A stretch of DNA of 64,000 nt from Pectobacterium wasabiae CFBP 3304 (GCF_001742185.1 NZ_CP015750.1:4650001-4714000); one strand, 5' to 3'. Positions 1-8,750 are shown, numbered from the stretch's first letter. Notes: generated by a model not told the origin, from the letters alone. A program made the numbers and translations.

Positions 1-746
1 AGAAAGGCATTCGGCCAGTGATAAGCCGCCACCGAGAACGGGTTCTTGATGATATTAGGAGTCATCCGCCCAACGCCGAGCTCCAGTAGCACAATTTTCT
101 TTTCCGAGTACTGTTCAATAAAATCCTGGTATTTGCGCATGTAGTTTTCCCAATGCGCGCCCTCCAGGAAAACAGGAGAACGGAACCAAGGTTCCATCTC
201 AGCGCCGCAGCGGGGACAACACGGGATCAGTTCCGAAGGAATGCGGGTATCAATAATCTGTGCTGCGATTTCTCTGACAATATCCTCAGACGGATACACG
301 GCGTCATGACAGGGCCTGCCGCACTGAAGCCAATGGGAAGTTCCCTGTGGATAGCAGAGCTTTTCATCAGGAAAGAGTTTGGAAAACTGCAGGTCTTGGT
401 TTGTGGTAATGATAAAGTAATTTTTATCACTAATAAGTTTATGCAGATCCACATACGTTTTCCCAGCGGGCTGATCGAACATCAGCTTGCCGTGTTTGGC
501 AAGATATGACCAGCGCTCCTCGCTGCTTGGATACCGATGATAAAGTGCATCACAGAGATTGCGAATACCATAATTCCTCTGGAATTCACTGAAGTTGTCC
601 CGAAAATATTTACTGTAACCGTAAAAATCGTGCTGGTTTGCCGCTGACATACCGGCGGCTCCGCCGATCAGAATTGCATCAGCATCCTGGATTTTCTGGT
701 AAATGGTTGCAATGTGATCTCGGTACTGCTGTTGCTGATTAGACAT
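1..746 (-). CDS. Macrodomain-type sirtuin (SirTM-like), 3' end beyond window
   Basis: The frame opens at ATG 746 and runs off the left edge (248 codons seen). It is a Sir2-fold NAD-dependent enzyme. A GGAAGMSAA nucleotide loop lies at residues 28-36, TTNQD at 114-118, and a zinc site is formed by C142/C146 and C177/C180. LLELGVG at 220-226 is followed by a TP.IIK.PF stretch. The usual catalytic His is replaced by Gln134 (CYPQGTSHW), as in class M sirtuins, which ADP-ribosylate lipoylated carrier proteins and are partnered by macrodomain hydrolases. That activity is known for the family and inferred here. The luciferase-like monooxygenase gene upstream on the same strand is a known companion in such operons. 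A macrodomain or GcvH-like gene would have to lie beyond the left edge. Confidence 0.75.
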   Translation of the reverse strand, partial: MSNQQQQYRDHIATIYQKIQDADAILIGGAAGMSAANQHDFYGYSKYFRDNFSEFQRNYGIRNLCDALYHRYPSSEERWSYLAKHGKLMFDQPAGKTYVDLHKLISDKNYFIITTNQDLQFSKLFPDEKLCYPQGTSHWLQCGRPCHDAVYPSEDIVREIAAQIIDTRIPSELIPCCPRCGAEMEPWFRSPVFLEGAHWENYMRKYQDFIEQYSEKKIVLLELGVGRMTPNIIKNPFSVAAYHWPNAF

Positions 747-875
747 AGCCTGTCTCTTTTCTAATTCTGTTGTCGAATCGGCTGCACCACGACAGCCGGA
801 AGTAGGCACGGTAAATCCATTTCCCGATAACTCAGGGAAGCAGACTAATAAGCCGGTATGTTGTGAGAAAGAAGG

Positions 876-1967
876 TTAGCGTTCGGTGAGACGGGGCATA
901 CCCCAAGCATCAGCAATGAGTTCTGTCGAACGGTAAATGGCTTTTTGCGAATAGCCCAGATTCAGAATCATTATTTCATCCGCATTGACACGCTTATGCC
1001 ATTCCCCTATCTGTCCGACAACCTGTTGACCTGTTCCACTCATGATCTTGGCATTCCACATGTTCATCAGGCGCAGCTCAACCGTAGAGTAATCATAATC
1101 ACGGGCTTCTTCTGGTGTCGGAACCACAAAAGAACGTCCAGTGCTCATCCGCATCATGGCATGAGAATAGGCCCACGCCTGCTGCCGAGCTTCGTGTTCA
1201 TCATCTGCGGCCATCACACCAAAACTTGCGATCACATAAGGACGGTCGAGCACAGTTGACGGGCGAAAATCTTTACGGTAAAGCTCCACGGCCATTTCAA
1301 CATTCTGATCGGCGAGGTGTGCGGCGAAGGCAAACGGAAACCCTCTCTGTGCAGCAGCGCGTGCCGAATAATCAGACGAACCCAGCAACCAGACCGGAGG
1401 ACGCTCAAACGAGCGGGGGATACCATTCTCTCGGTCCTGTATCGGACCGGGTACGGCGTAAACGCCAGCTTTTGAGTAATGATGTCCATCCGGGAATGAG
1501 CCATCAAGGAAGTGGAGCAGTTCATCCAGTTGCTTTGGAAAACTGTCTCCTCTTGTATCCCCACGGCGCAAAGCCGAGGCTGTGGCCATGTCCGTTCCCG
1601 GTGCACGGCCAACACCCAAATCGATACGTCCAGGAGCCAGCGATGCCAGCAGGCCGAACTGTTCAGCCACAACCAGCGGTGGGAAATTGGGTAACATCAT
1701 ACCGCCCGCACCAAGGCGAATATGCTGGGTCTCTCCCGTCAGTCTAGCCAGGAGCAGCGGAGGGGAGGATGTTGTTACACCAGGCATAGCATGATGCTCA
1801 GCGATCCAGTAACGGGTAAAACCGCGCTGATCGGCAAGACGTGCCAACCTGACGCTATCTGCCAACGCTTCCTGAGCACTGACCCCTTTCCCTGCCATTG
1901 CGAAATCCAGGAGCGAAAGAGGAACCGGTGCAGAGCCCTGTTTTGTTCCAAAAATAGAATGATTCAA
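876..1967 (-). CDS. LLM-class flavin-dependent oxidoreductase
   Basis: A luciferase-like monooxygenase using reduced flavin, expected in the cytoplasm; the substrate is unknown. The N-terminal PVPLSLLDF, the YWIAEHHAMPG motif, IRLGAGGMMLPNF and LAPGRIDLGVGRAPG are typical of the YhbW/MsnO8-type group, and the length of about 363 residues fits. The frame stays open to 2006. I prefer TTG at 1967 because GAGGAG lies nine bases before it, while the ATG at 2003 has no ribosome site. It is 129 bp upstream of the sirtuin gene on the same strand, and co-transcription is plausible. A GTCATTTA inverted repeat lies about 110-140 bp upstream of the start and may be an operator. Confidence 0.85.
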   Translation of the reverse strand: MNHSIFGTKQGSAPVPLSLLDFAMAGKGVSAQEALADSVRLARLADQRGFTRYWIAEHHAMPGVTTSSPPLLLARLTGETQHIRLGAGGMMLPNFPPLVVAEQFGLLASLAPGRIDLGVGRAPGTDMATASALRRGDTRGDSFPKQLDELLHFLDGSFPDGHHYSKAGVYAVPGPIQDRENGIPRSFERPPVWLLGSSDYSARAAAQRGFPFAFAAHLADQNVEMAVELYRKDFRPSTVLDRPYVIASFGVMAADDEHEARQQAWAYSHAMMRMSTGRSFVVPTPEEARDYDYSTVELRLMNMWNAKIMSGTGQQVVGQIGEWHKRVNADEIMILNLGYSQKAIYRSTELIADAWGMPRLTER

Positions 1968-2073
1968 GAGTAACAACTCCTCAAAATTAAGTCGGGGCCA
2001 CATCAATGTCGCAGTAATGGTGACCGTTTCATTGATTAATTTTGAAGCTATTACTCACATTCCACAATTGGCT

Positions 2074-2107
2074 TAAATGACAATATGCGTTAAAAATGGG
2101 TCATTTA
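2074..2107. promoter_or_regulatory. Inverted repeat TAAATGAC-N18-GTCATTTA
   Basis: Eight-base arms TAAATGAC (2074-2081) and GTCATTTA (2100-2107) are perfect inverted repeats upstream of the monooxygenase gene. The right arm lies within GGGTCATTTA, which occurs again at 5203-5212 before the MBL-fold hydrolase gene. It is probably a binding site for one of the neighbouring GlxA-type regulators (inference). Confidence 0.4.
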
Positions 2108-2246
2108 ATTCAGCGCTGCAGTTTACTAGCCTTTATGCAGCCACATATTGCTGTATCTACAGAGAATGGGGGTAAATGCGGCATAAGATATTCAATGCTG
2201 AATTTTCATACTACGCATTGTGAGCGGTTAAACAGTTGAGACTCCA

Positions 2247-3269
2247 TTAATTTTTCTTCGAATCACGCATCCTGCAAAAAGTCCGCCGATATTCCGAGGG
2301 TGAAGTCTGCAGATAAGCTGAAAACTGTAAACGCAGCGATAGCGGAGTCCCAAACCCTACCTCTGTGGCTATACATTCCACTGGCAGTTCTGTCGTCTCA
2401 AGCAACTGCTGTGCGAGGAAAACGCGCTCCGCATTAAGCCATTTCGTAACGGTTGTCCCTGTCGTTTCGCGAAAACGGCGCGTAAATGTTCGCCTGCTCA
2501 TTTTTGCAATCGTAGCAAGAGTATCCACATTGATTGGTTCAGATAGATGTTCACGAGTCCATTCGATCACTTCAGCCATGCGTCCGATGCAAGCCATCTG
2601 CGGGACAGGCCGCTCAATGTACTGAGTCTGTCCCCCTGGCCGATGAGGCGGGGTAACCAGTTGCCTTGCCATACGGTTGGCCATATCAGAACCATGCTGA
2701 ATGCGGATTATTTCAAGACAACAGTCAAATGCCGCAACGGTACCTGCGGAAGTAACTATATTCCCATCAGTGACATACAACACATCAGGACGAAACTCTA
2801 CTTTCGGAAAACGTCGGGCAAATAGCTCCCGCGCAATCCAGTGGGTCGTTGCCGCTCTGCCGTCCAGCAGACCAGCTGCAGCGAGAACAAAAGCCCCCAG
2901 ACAGAAGCCGATAATAAGCGCTCCACGCCGATTTGCTTCCTGAAGCTCACTGATAATATCAGCAGGTACTTCCGCTTCCGGAGTCTCCCATGCCGGAACA
3001 ACAATAATATCTGCCTGTCGCATCACCTCCAACCCATCAGGAACGTCGATAACAATCCCCTGATCGCTCGTGATACGACCCGGTATATGGGCACAAATCC
3101 GTACCGCATAGTCTGGAAAACCTAGCGGTTTGTTCACCACTCCGAATGCGACGGCAGGCACAGAAAGCTGAAACAGACTCACACCTTGAAAAGCAAGTAC
3201 GGCGACATGAATAGTGGACACCTTATCCCCCAGCTTATTCAACTGAATACCCTTAGTGGGAATAGCCAT
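2247..3269 (-). CDS. GlxA-family transcriptional regulator (DJ-1/PfpI + AraC HTH), copy 1
   Basis: Residues 17-200 form a DJ-1/PfpI amidotransferase-like domain with the nucleophile-elbow Cys in IIGFCLGAFVLAAAGLLDG and a following TTHW. Residues 235-330 form an AraC-type double helix-turn-helix (MSRRTFTRRFRETTG ... VGFGTPLSLRLQF). It is a cytoplasmic DNA-binding regulator with an unknown ligand. It follows the second GlxA gene by 21 bp and probably shares its transcript. ATG 3269 has AAGGG seven bases upstream. GTG at 3221 (VSTIHVAVL) aligns with the start of the paralogue and has GGGGGA just before it, so the start is uncertain. It is clearly paralogous to the next gene, suggesting tandem duplication. 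Confidence 0.9.
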   Translation of the reverse strand: MAIPTKGIQLNKLGDKVSTIHVAVLAFQGVSLFQLSVPAVAFGVVNKPLGFPDYAVRICAHIPGRITSDQGIVIDVPDGLEVMRQADIIVVPAWETPEAEVPADIISELQEANRRGALIIGFCLGAFVLAAAGLLDGRAATTHWIARELFARRFPKVEFRPDVLYVTDGNIVTSAGTVAAFDCCLEIIRIQHGSDMANRMARQLVTPPHRPGGQTQYIERPVPQMACIGRMAEVIEWTREHLSEPINVDTLATIAKMSRRTFTRRFRETTGTTVTKWLNAERVFLAQQLLETTELPVECIATEVGFGTPLSLRLQFSAYLQTSPSEYRRTFCRMRDSKKN

Positions 3270-3290
3270 AGCAGGCCCTTATTGCGAACG

Positions 3291-4277
3291 TCATAATCCA
3301 TCTTCCTGCCTTTGATTGCTTTCATCACTTGTTCCACGGAATGTTTTTCTCCAGTCACTCGGACTAACTCCTGTCCTCTCTCGGAATATTTGCCGGAAGG
3401 TAATAACCGACTGAAAACCAACTTTATCTGATACCTGCTCGACAGATAATCGTGTTATTTCAAGCAATTCCTGACTACGATGTAGACGCTCTGTTGTCAA
3501 CCAGTCACCAACAGACATCCCCGTCGCCTTCAGGAAATGCCGAGTCAACGTTCTACGACTCATGGAAGCAAACCGCGCCAAAGAATCAATGTTATGCACC
3601 TGATGTAGATTTCGCTGTAGATAATCAAGCAGCATATTTATTCGGTTGTCTGTCGTACTTCGGGGAACAACTTGTTCAATAAACTGAGCCTGACCACCAT
3701 TACGGTGCGGTGGTACGACCATCCGGCGAGCTATCCGGTTCGCCAACTGGTTACCAAAACGTTGGCGGATAAGATAAAGGCAACAATCCAGAGCCGCAGC
3801 CGTTCCAGCCGAAGTAACCAGACCATCATCCTCTGTGTAAAGCACATTGACATCGAGCCGCACCTTCGGAAATAGCTGATGGAATATTTTTTCATATTCC
3901 CAGTGTGTAGCAGCGCGATGTCCATCCAGGAGACCAGCATAAGCCAGTACAAAACCACCGAGACAAAGCCCGACGATACTCGCGCCCGCGCCTCTAGCGG
4001 CTACCAGTGCATCCATTAAGTACTGTGAAGGTTTTTCCTTAACATTATTCCAGAAGGGAATAATGACAATATCGGATTCTGGCAGTACATCCAGATTATA
4101 CTCTGCCCTGACGGCAGTACCTTCATCTGACCAAATAATTCCGGGCTGTTCCGCACAAATCCGGCAGACAAAAAGTTTCTGTTCCGTTACAGCATCACTG
4201 AAAAGAATCAACGGAACTGACAGATGAAAGGTACTGAACCCTTCAGTGATAACAATAGCGACCGTAACCGTGGACAT
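3291..4277 (-). CDS. GlxA-family transcriptional regulator, copy 2
   Basis: It has the same two-domain plan as copy 1. The DJ-1/PfpI part (residues 3-190) carries SIVGLCLGGFVLAYAGLLDG with the elbow Cys, and the C-terminal AraC HTH carries MSRRTLTRHFLKATG and VGFQSVITFRQIF. AGGA lies before ATG 4277. The gene begins 24 bp after the MBL-fold hydrolase gene and 21 bp before copy 1, giving a likely operon MBL-glxA2-glxA1. Regulation of the operon by its own products through the 21-bp direct repeats upstream is inference. Having two adjacent regulators of the same family is unusual: one may sense a ligand differently or be redundant. Confidence 0.9.
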   Translation of the reverse strand: MSTVTVAIVITEGFSTFHLSVPLILFSDAVTEQKLFVCRICAEQPGIIWSDEGTAVRAEYNLDVLPESDIVIIPFWNNVKEKPSQYLMDALVAARGAGASIVGLCLGGFVLAYAGLLDGHRAATHWEYEKIFHQLFPKVRLDVNVLYTEDDGLVTSAGTAAALDCCLYLIRQRFGNQLANRIARRMVVPPHRNGGQAQFIEQVVPRSTTDNRINMLLDYLQRNLHQVHNIDSLARFASMSRRTLTRHFLKATGMSVGDWLTTERLHRSQELLEITRLSVEQVSDKVGFQSVITFRQIFRERTGVSPSDWRKTFRGTSDESNQRQEDGL

Positions 4278-4301
4278 ACCAGTTCCTGAACATAGGTAAA
4301 G

Positions 4302-5078
4302 TCAAAGGATGGCAGATTCACCATCCATTGGAGCAATGACAAAATCCTGAATTTTATTTACGGTTGCGTACTCTAGCAGTTCCCTACGGGTCAGCAGACA
4401 GTGGTTTACGGCCTCCATATGTGTGGCGATTATCTGAGCTTCAGGCAACAGGAAATGAGCCTTCAGGACATCCTCTTTACCGAAAATAATGGCACCGAAT
4501 CCCAGAACATGAGCCCACCCGACGTTCATGATAACCACTCCCGGATTGTACTGGCACATATTACTGGCAATATCCCGAGTCCAGATTGAGTCACCGACAA
4601 GGTAAAGTGTTTTCTCATCGGGATGCTGAAACACCACACCGGAGGCGTCGCCGCAAAGTGCAGCCATCTGGGGGTCAGCATAAGCTGCGTCAGACCCATG
4701 CTGACAAGCAGTCCTGACTAATGAAATTTCGCCAAACTGGCTGTATTCGGAAAGAGTGACCAGGTTGGTGAACCCCTGCGTACACAGGAGCTGTTTGTCA
4801 CCATCATTCTGGACATAAATAAGTTTATCTTTAGGAATAACGTTAACTGCGGTCTCATCCCAATGATCCGGGTGAGTGTGGGTGACAATAATGGCATCGA
4901 CATCCAATAGCGTGTCTGTATCAAAAGGTAATGGCACCATTGGGTTACGGATATCTGAATTTACAGTACCTTCAAACCCCGGCCATGCGTCTTTATCAGC
5001 CAACATTGGATCGATAAGAAATTTCTTACCCGCATAAGTAATAATCTGGGTGGCATTACGTACTTGTATGATTTTCAT
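4302..5078 (-). CDS. MBL-fold metallo-hydrolase (UlaG-like), cytoplasmic
   Basis: A metallo-beta-lactamase fold hydrolase of 258 residues with the zinc motif THTHPDHWD (about residues 82-90), a further His in CQHGSD, the Asp in LVGDSIW and a late His in ATHMEAVNH. No signal peptide is present, so it should be cytoplasmic. The substrate cannot be read from sequence. I start at ATG 5078 (MKIIQVRNAT), preceded by AAGAG; a TTG at 5102 would add eight residues without support. It is the first gene of the MBL-glxA2-glxA1 operon. A clear paralogue with an export signal lies at 21177-22070. The set MBL hydrolase, isochorismatase-like hydrolase and AraC-type regulator recalls the sax isothiocyanate-resistance genes, but the match to SaxA itself is unproven. 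Confidence 0.85.
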   Translation of the reverse strand: MKIIQVRNATQIITYAGKKFLIDPMLADKDAWPGFEGTVNSDIRNPMVPLPFDTDTLLDVDAIIVTHTHPDHWDETAVNVIPKDKLIYVQNDGDKQLLCTQGFTNLVTLSEYSQFGEISLVRTACQHGSDAAYADPQMAALCGDASGVVFQHPDEKTLYLVGDSIWTRDIASNMCQYNPGVVIMNVGWAHVLGFGAIIFGKEDVLKAHFLLPEAQIIATHMEAVNHCLLTRRELLEYATVNKIQDFVIAPMDGESAIL

Positions 5079-5182
5079 AATAATGGCTCTTTTAAGAGGC
5101 AAATAAGGAGCGGTAGCCAGAGAGTGTCATGGCCCGTTGCTGTTATTATGGTGGAATCAGGAAATCTCGCCGTAAGGCAAAA

Positions 5183-5217
5183 GGTCAGTTTTCGATGAAA
5201 TCGGGTCATTTATCGAT
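5183..5217 (-). promoter_or_regulatory. 21-bp direct repeats upstream of the MBL hydrolase operon
   Basis: On the plus strand GGTCAGTTTTCGAT (5183-5196) and GGTCATTTATCGAT (5204-5217) match at 12 of 14 positions and start 21 bp apart, two helical turns. This is the usual geometry for AraC-type regulators. The site lies about 105-140 bp upstream of the operon start codon. The CGAT core resembles the CGACA core of the repeats at 6075-6110 and 8751-8786. Confidence 0.5.
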
Positions 5218-5354
5218 AAAATGTAGATAAATTTCATCACTGATAGGACTACGACCTCATTATGAAAATTCACCGGAAGGGGCAGCACTCACCTAAAAGC
5301 GGTAAATACAGTTAGCGATCTGACACATGTCGTGAAGAAAACCAGAAATAAGCA

Positions 5355-5389
5355 TAACTAAAACGGCATTGCCTATTCTGACAATGCCG
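5355..5389 (-). terminator. Rho-independent terminator of the isochorismatase-like gene
   Basis: Arms CGGCATTG (5364-5371) and CAATGCCG (5382-5389) pair perfectly across a 10-base loop. On the minus strand the stem is followed by TTTTAGTT. It lies about 75 bp after the stop of the gene at 5464-6012 and should keep that transcript separate from the MBL operon. The rest of 5079-5463 holds only the MBL promoter region. Confidence 0.7.
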
Positions 5390-5463
5390 GGAAACAACTG
5401 GCGACGCTCCTGTGATAGAGCGAACACCAGCAGGCTGGATGGTATGTAAGGATATAACGCTTG

Positions 5464-6012
5464 TCAGACGAAAAGGTATGCTTCTGTTGACTTCACGGTA
5501 CCATATCCAAACTCAAATGCAGCCATCATCGCCGCATGCACATGAGCAGCGGGAACCGTTACGCCGCCGAAGGTGAGGTCAAGCGTGGCACAAGCGTCAT
5601 GCAATACCGTAACTGGGTAGCCCATATCAGCGGATGCCCGCACACACGCATCTACACACATATGGCTCATCGCACCAACAATGACCACTTCCTCAACCCC
5701 ATGCGTATCGAGTTGCTGTTTGAGATCTGTTTCACGAAATGCATTAATGTAATTTTTGACAATGACTGGTTCTCCAGCCACCGGAGCCACAGCAGGCTGA
5801 ATCTCTACCCCTTCAGTGCCCGGCACAAACACAGGGACCTCTCCATTAGCAAATTCATGACGAATATGGAAAACAGGTATCCCCTTCTGTCGTGCATCGG
5901 CAATCACTTTTGCTGCATTTTCTGCTGCTGCCTCAATCCCTGAAAGAGGCAGCTTGCCGTCCGGTAGATACTCATTCTGAAGATCAATAACGATTAAACC
6001 ACGTTGTTTCAT
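5464..6012 (-). CDS. Isochorismatase-family cysteine hydrolase
   Basis: A 182-residue hydrolase of the isochorismatase/nicotinamidase family. The triad is visible as Asp10 in LIVIDLQNEYLP, Lys near 104 in PVIVKNYINAF and Cys in GAMSHMCVDACVRASADMG. These enzymes hydrolyse amides or vinyl ethers; the substrate here is unknown. It is a single gene with its own terminator. Its promoter region carries 21-bp-spaced repeats resembling those before the third GlxA gene, suggesting that regulator controls it. SaxB of Pseudomonas is, as I recall, of this family, which is part of the reason for comparing the cluster with sax genes. Confidence 0.9.
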   Translation of the reverse strand: MKQRGLIVIDLQNEYLPDGKLPLSGIEAAAENAAKVIADARQKGIPVFHIRHEFANGEVPVFVPGTEGVEIQPAVAPVAGEPVIVKNYINAFRETDLKQQLDTHGVEEVVIVGAMSHMCVDACVRASADMGYPVTVLHDACATLDLTFGGVTVPAAHVHAAMMAAFEFGYGTVKSTEAYLFV

Positions 6013-6074
6013 GATGTTTTCCTGTTTGCGCTTTTAATGAACACTATTATGGCAGTAGGGTAACAACCAAAACA

Positions 6075-6110
6075 GTGGCACTATCGACATTAAAAGTGCC
6101 AAAAACGACA
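6075..6110 (-). promoter_or_regulatory. 21-bp direct repeats upstream of the isochorismatase-like gene
   Basis: GTGGCACTATCGACA (6075-6089) and GTGCCAAAAACGACA (6096-6110) match at 11 of 15 positions with starts 21 bp apart, 63-98 bp upstream of the start codon at 6012. The first unit differs at only two positions from GTGTCATTATCGACA at the third GlxA gene. It also contains a perfect inverted repeat TGGCACT/AGTGCCA. Probable GlxA-type operator (inference). Confidence 0.5.
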
Positions 6111-6649
6111 AAACGAATTTTCTCAAGGCTTTTGTCGAAACAGTAATACAGTAGGTTGCTTATTAATGAGAGTTAGTTACACACCAGTTTCTGTGTAATC
6201 CAAATCTGTTGTTCAACAGCACTTAAATAACGACTAGCCCCTTAGAAGGGTGTATATAGAATGGCCCTAGAGGTGACTCGAATGTAAAATTGGAATACCT
6301 ATCACCATGCCATGTTTAATCTCGTCGGCGAACTCGCAAATCTGAACCCAGATACCATACGCGGAATACTGAAATTTGAGAAAAGCGCCGAAAAACTGCG
6401 AAGATTGGCGCAAAGATTTATAAGTTTATTGCATTTGCGGTAGCAGCCATAATACGATGTAGCGAATACATCGCCTGGCACGCAATTACTTTTAACGCAT
6501 TGAATTACCTTGTTTTTCTCGGAGAGCGTTTTCGATGTATAGGAAGATTTATTTAACAACTGATCTGGAGAAAAGCCGACTTATTGGCTATCGCTCCCCT
6601 ATATTTAGTCCTCAGTAAACGGTTTTTTGAGGCTTACTCGGAGAGTTCC
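6111..6649. other. Intergenic stretch with a 43-codon frame and a palindrome
   Basis: No convincing gene. A 43-codon plus-strand frame (6312-6443, beginning MFNLVGELANL) is unrecognised and may be a remnant. A perfect inverted repeat CGATGTA-N5-TACATCG lies at 6455-6473. The remainder is AT-rich and presumably holds the promoter of the gene at 6650. Confidence 0.3.
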
Positions 6650-7333
6650 ATGCTGATTCAAAGTATAATGTACCCAGACTTTACGACGTTAGATTTGATC
6701 GGTGCGCAGCAAACCCTGTCTATGCTGCCCAATGCACGGATTGAATGTGTCGCAGCCGAAGCAGGACCAGTCATGACTGACGCTGGTGTGGCGTTGATAG
6801 CGGATAAGTCGTTCAAAACAGCATCCCGCTCACCTGACATCATTCTCGTGCCTGGCGGTCGAGCCTCCTCCATTGATGTGCTGGAGGACAGCACAATGGT
6901 GGATTTTGTCGCCAGACAGGGAGCTGATGCGACCTGGGTGTGCTCCGTCTGCTCGGGAGCGTTGCTGCTCGGTATGGCTGGGTTGCTCGAGGGCTACCGC
7001 GCAGCTTCGCACTGGTCAGTAATCGATACATTGGCCGCATTTGGTGCAATCCCGACCCACCAACGTGTTGTGATTGACCGCAACCGGGCGACCGGTGGCG
7101 GCGTAACCGCGGGCGTCGATTTTGGCCTGACGCTCGCTGGCGTGATTGCTGGTGAAGACTATGCCAGGATTCTCGAATTAGTCATCGAATATAATCCACA
7201 GCCGCCCTTCGGCACGGGGCATCCTACGCTCGCTGACACAAAAACGATGGAAATCGCTCGTCCGATTATCGAAGACGGCGTATCGACGGCACGGATCTGG
7301 GAACTGGCGAAGACGCGCAGGGGTGCTGCTTGA
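6650..7333 (+). CDS. DJ-1/PfpI protein resembling isonitrile hydratase (InhA family)
   Basis: A 227-residue DJ-1/PfpI domain protein without a DNA-binding domain. The elbow Cys is in VCSVCSGALLLGMAGLLEG, followed by AASHW and a DRNRATGGGVTAGVDFGL segment typical of Pseudomonas isonitrile hydratase, which turns isonitriles into N-formamides. True substrate use is inference. ATG 6650 has GGAGAG six bases upstream; the frame is open from 6584 but that earlier start lacks support and adds residues absent from the family. It is divergent from the isochorismatase-like gene and is the fourth DJ-1/PfpI-type protein in this cluster, together with three GlxA regulators. Confidence 0.8.
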   Translation: MLIQSIMYPDFTTLDLIGAQQTLSMLPNARIECVAAEAGPVMTDAGVALIADKSFKTASRSPDIILVPGGRASSIDVLEDSTMVDFVARQGADATWVCSVCSGALLLGMAGLLEGYRAASHWSVIDTLAAFGAIPTHQRVVIDRNRATGGGVTAGVDFGLTLAGVIAGEDYARILELVIEYNPQPPFGTGHPTLADTKTMEIARPIIEDGVSTARIWELAKTRRGAA

Positions 7334-7721
7334 AGACGACTCTGGCAAGCGCATTTTGGGATTTGCCTTTATAGAACCCTACTATGCAATGCCCCGAATA
7401 GAGAGACCCTGACGTAAAAGAACTGCAATCTCCACACGTAATGCCAATGTCAATATGGGCTGCCTCTTTTACCGTGGGTCTGTTTTACATTGGCATGTGG
7501 CCCATTTTTACATCGGTACTACTAAATATAAATTGTGCAAGTGGATGACCACTCATCGCTTAATGAGCAATCCGCTGAGAGATCTTAAGTACCACAACAA
7601 CGGGCATAAATTCGCTTATTCTTCATCAGAAGGACACATCATCGATGTGGCTTTCCATATTAACAAGAATGCCCCTGACATGGTCGTCATCAATTTCGTA
7701 AAAATCAGTTTTGCCTTTCGT
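7334..7721. other. Intergenic stretch with a perfect 10-bp inverted repeat
   Basis: No supported gene. ATGCCAATGT (7441-7450) and ACATTGGCAT (7487-7496) are perfect inverted repeats 36 bp apart. A second pair ATGGGC/GCCCAT overlaps it out of register. This may be an RNA structure or the end of a decayed element. Confidence 0.25.
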
Positions 7722-8750
7722 TCACTTCTGAGCCGTCTCGACCCTCTTAGCAATCGCAGATGATTGCTGACTAGTGCCAGCGCTGAAACGACGCCGATAC
7801 TCGCCGGGTGAAAGCCCCACAATCCGAGTAAATACCTTACGGAAAGCCCCAGGGTCGAGATAACCGACGTCCCATGAAACGCGCTCAATGGATGCAGTCT
7901 CAAACTGCAACAATTCCCTAGCCCTACCGACCCGAAGGCGCTGACAATATTCAGTACTCGTCATCCCAGTCGCTTTCTGGAAGCGACGCAGAAATGTTCT
8001 CTCTTCAAGACCAGCATGCGCAGCGAGTACCGAGAGTCTGATGTCCTTAGCCTGAGTCGCCTGTAACCAATGCTGCACTTTGAGAACAGCAGAATCACCG
8101 TGAGTCAGTATTGGAGAAAAAACACTGTAATACCGTTGCTCGCGGCCCGGAGGATCAACTAACAACATCCGTGCGGTTTCGACCATAATGGTTGGCCCAA
8201 GAAGACGGTCAACAAGCCTAAGTCCCATGTCTGTCCAGGACATCAGTCCACCCGCAGTGATGATATCCCCATCGTCAATGATCAGTTGATCCGCATCGAC
8301 AAGCACTGATGGGAAACATTGTTTTAAGAGATCCGCATATACCCAGTGCGTGGTCATTCGGCGGCCGGTCATAAGGCCCGTTGCCGCCAGTAAAAATGCG
8401 CCTGCGCACACAGAACCCAGAACCACTCCCTGGGCATGTTGGCTACGAAGCCAATTTGTCATTTCGTCAGCTACATCAACATTTACAGGATTAGTCAATG
8501 TTGGGGGAATGACCATTGCAGAAATCACCGAGGCAGCGTCCTCGGTGCCAGTATCAAAAACACGCACCGGCTCAGAGGACATTTCCTTCTGTTGCCAGTG
8601 CGATACCCGCAAAATTTTCCCACTATTCTTTTTACCGGTAGACGAAAACTGGTTTGCAACACAAAACAGATCCGTCAGACCAAGTACTGCCGCCTGCTGA
8701 ACTCCAGGATAAAGCAACAACCCAATCTCTTCAGTGAGCACGTCATCCAT
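7722..8750 (-). CDS. GlxA-family transcriptional regulator, copy 3
   Basis: A 342-residue protein with a DJ-1/PfpI domain (residues 5-200; VVLGSVCAGAFLLAATGLM with the elbow Cys, then TTHW) and a C-terminal AraC HTH (LEERTFLRRFQKATGM ... VGYLDPGAFRKVF). It is more distant from copies 1 and 2 than they are from each other. Its start codon directly abuts a 21-bp-spaced direct repeat, suggesting autoregulation. It is divergent from the OsmC-like gene at 8853, so the shared promoter region probably serves both. The ligand is unknown. Confidence 0.9.
   Translation of the reverse strand: MDDVLTEEIGLLLYPGVQQAAVLGLTDLFCVANQFSSTGKKNSGKILRVSHWQQKEMSSEPVRVFDTGTEDAASVISAMVIPPTLTNPVNVDVADEMTNWLRSQHAQGVVLGSVCAGAFLLAATGLMTGRRMTTHWVYADLLKQCFPSVLVDADQLIIDDGDIITAGGLMSWTDMGLRLVDRLLGPTIMVETARMLLVDPPGREQRYYSVFSPILTHGDSAVLKVQHWLQATQAKDIRLSVLAAHAGLEERTFLRRFQKATGMTSTEYCQRLRVGRARELLQFETASIERVSWDVGYLDPGAFRKVFTRIVGLSPGEYRRRFSAGTSQQSSAIAKRVETAQK

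Noticed and set aside
6302..6559. An 85-codon minus-strand frame in the gap before the InhA-like gene
   Set aside because: No ribosome site or family; it overlaps the equally doubtful plus-strand 43-codon frame and a palindrome.
7455..7763. A 102-codon plus-strand frame
   Set aside because: It overlaps the 3' end of the third GlxA gene, has no ribosome site and no recognisable family.
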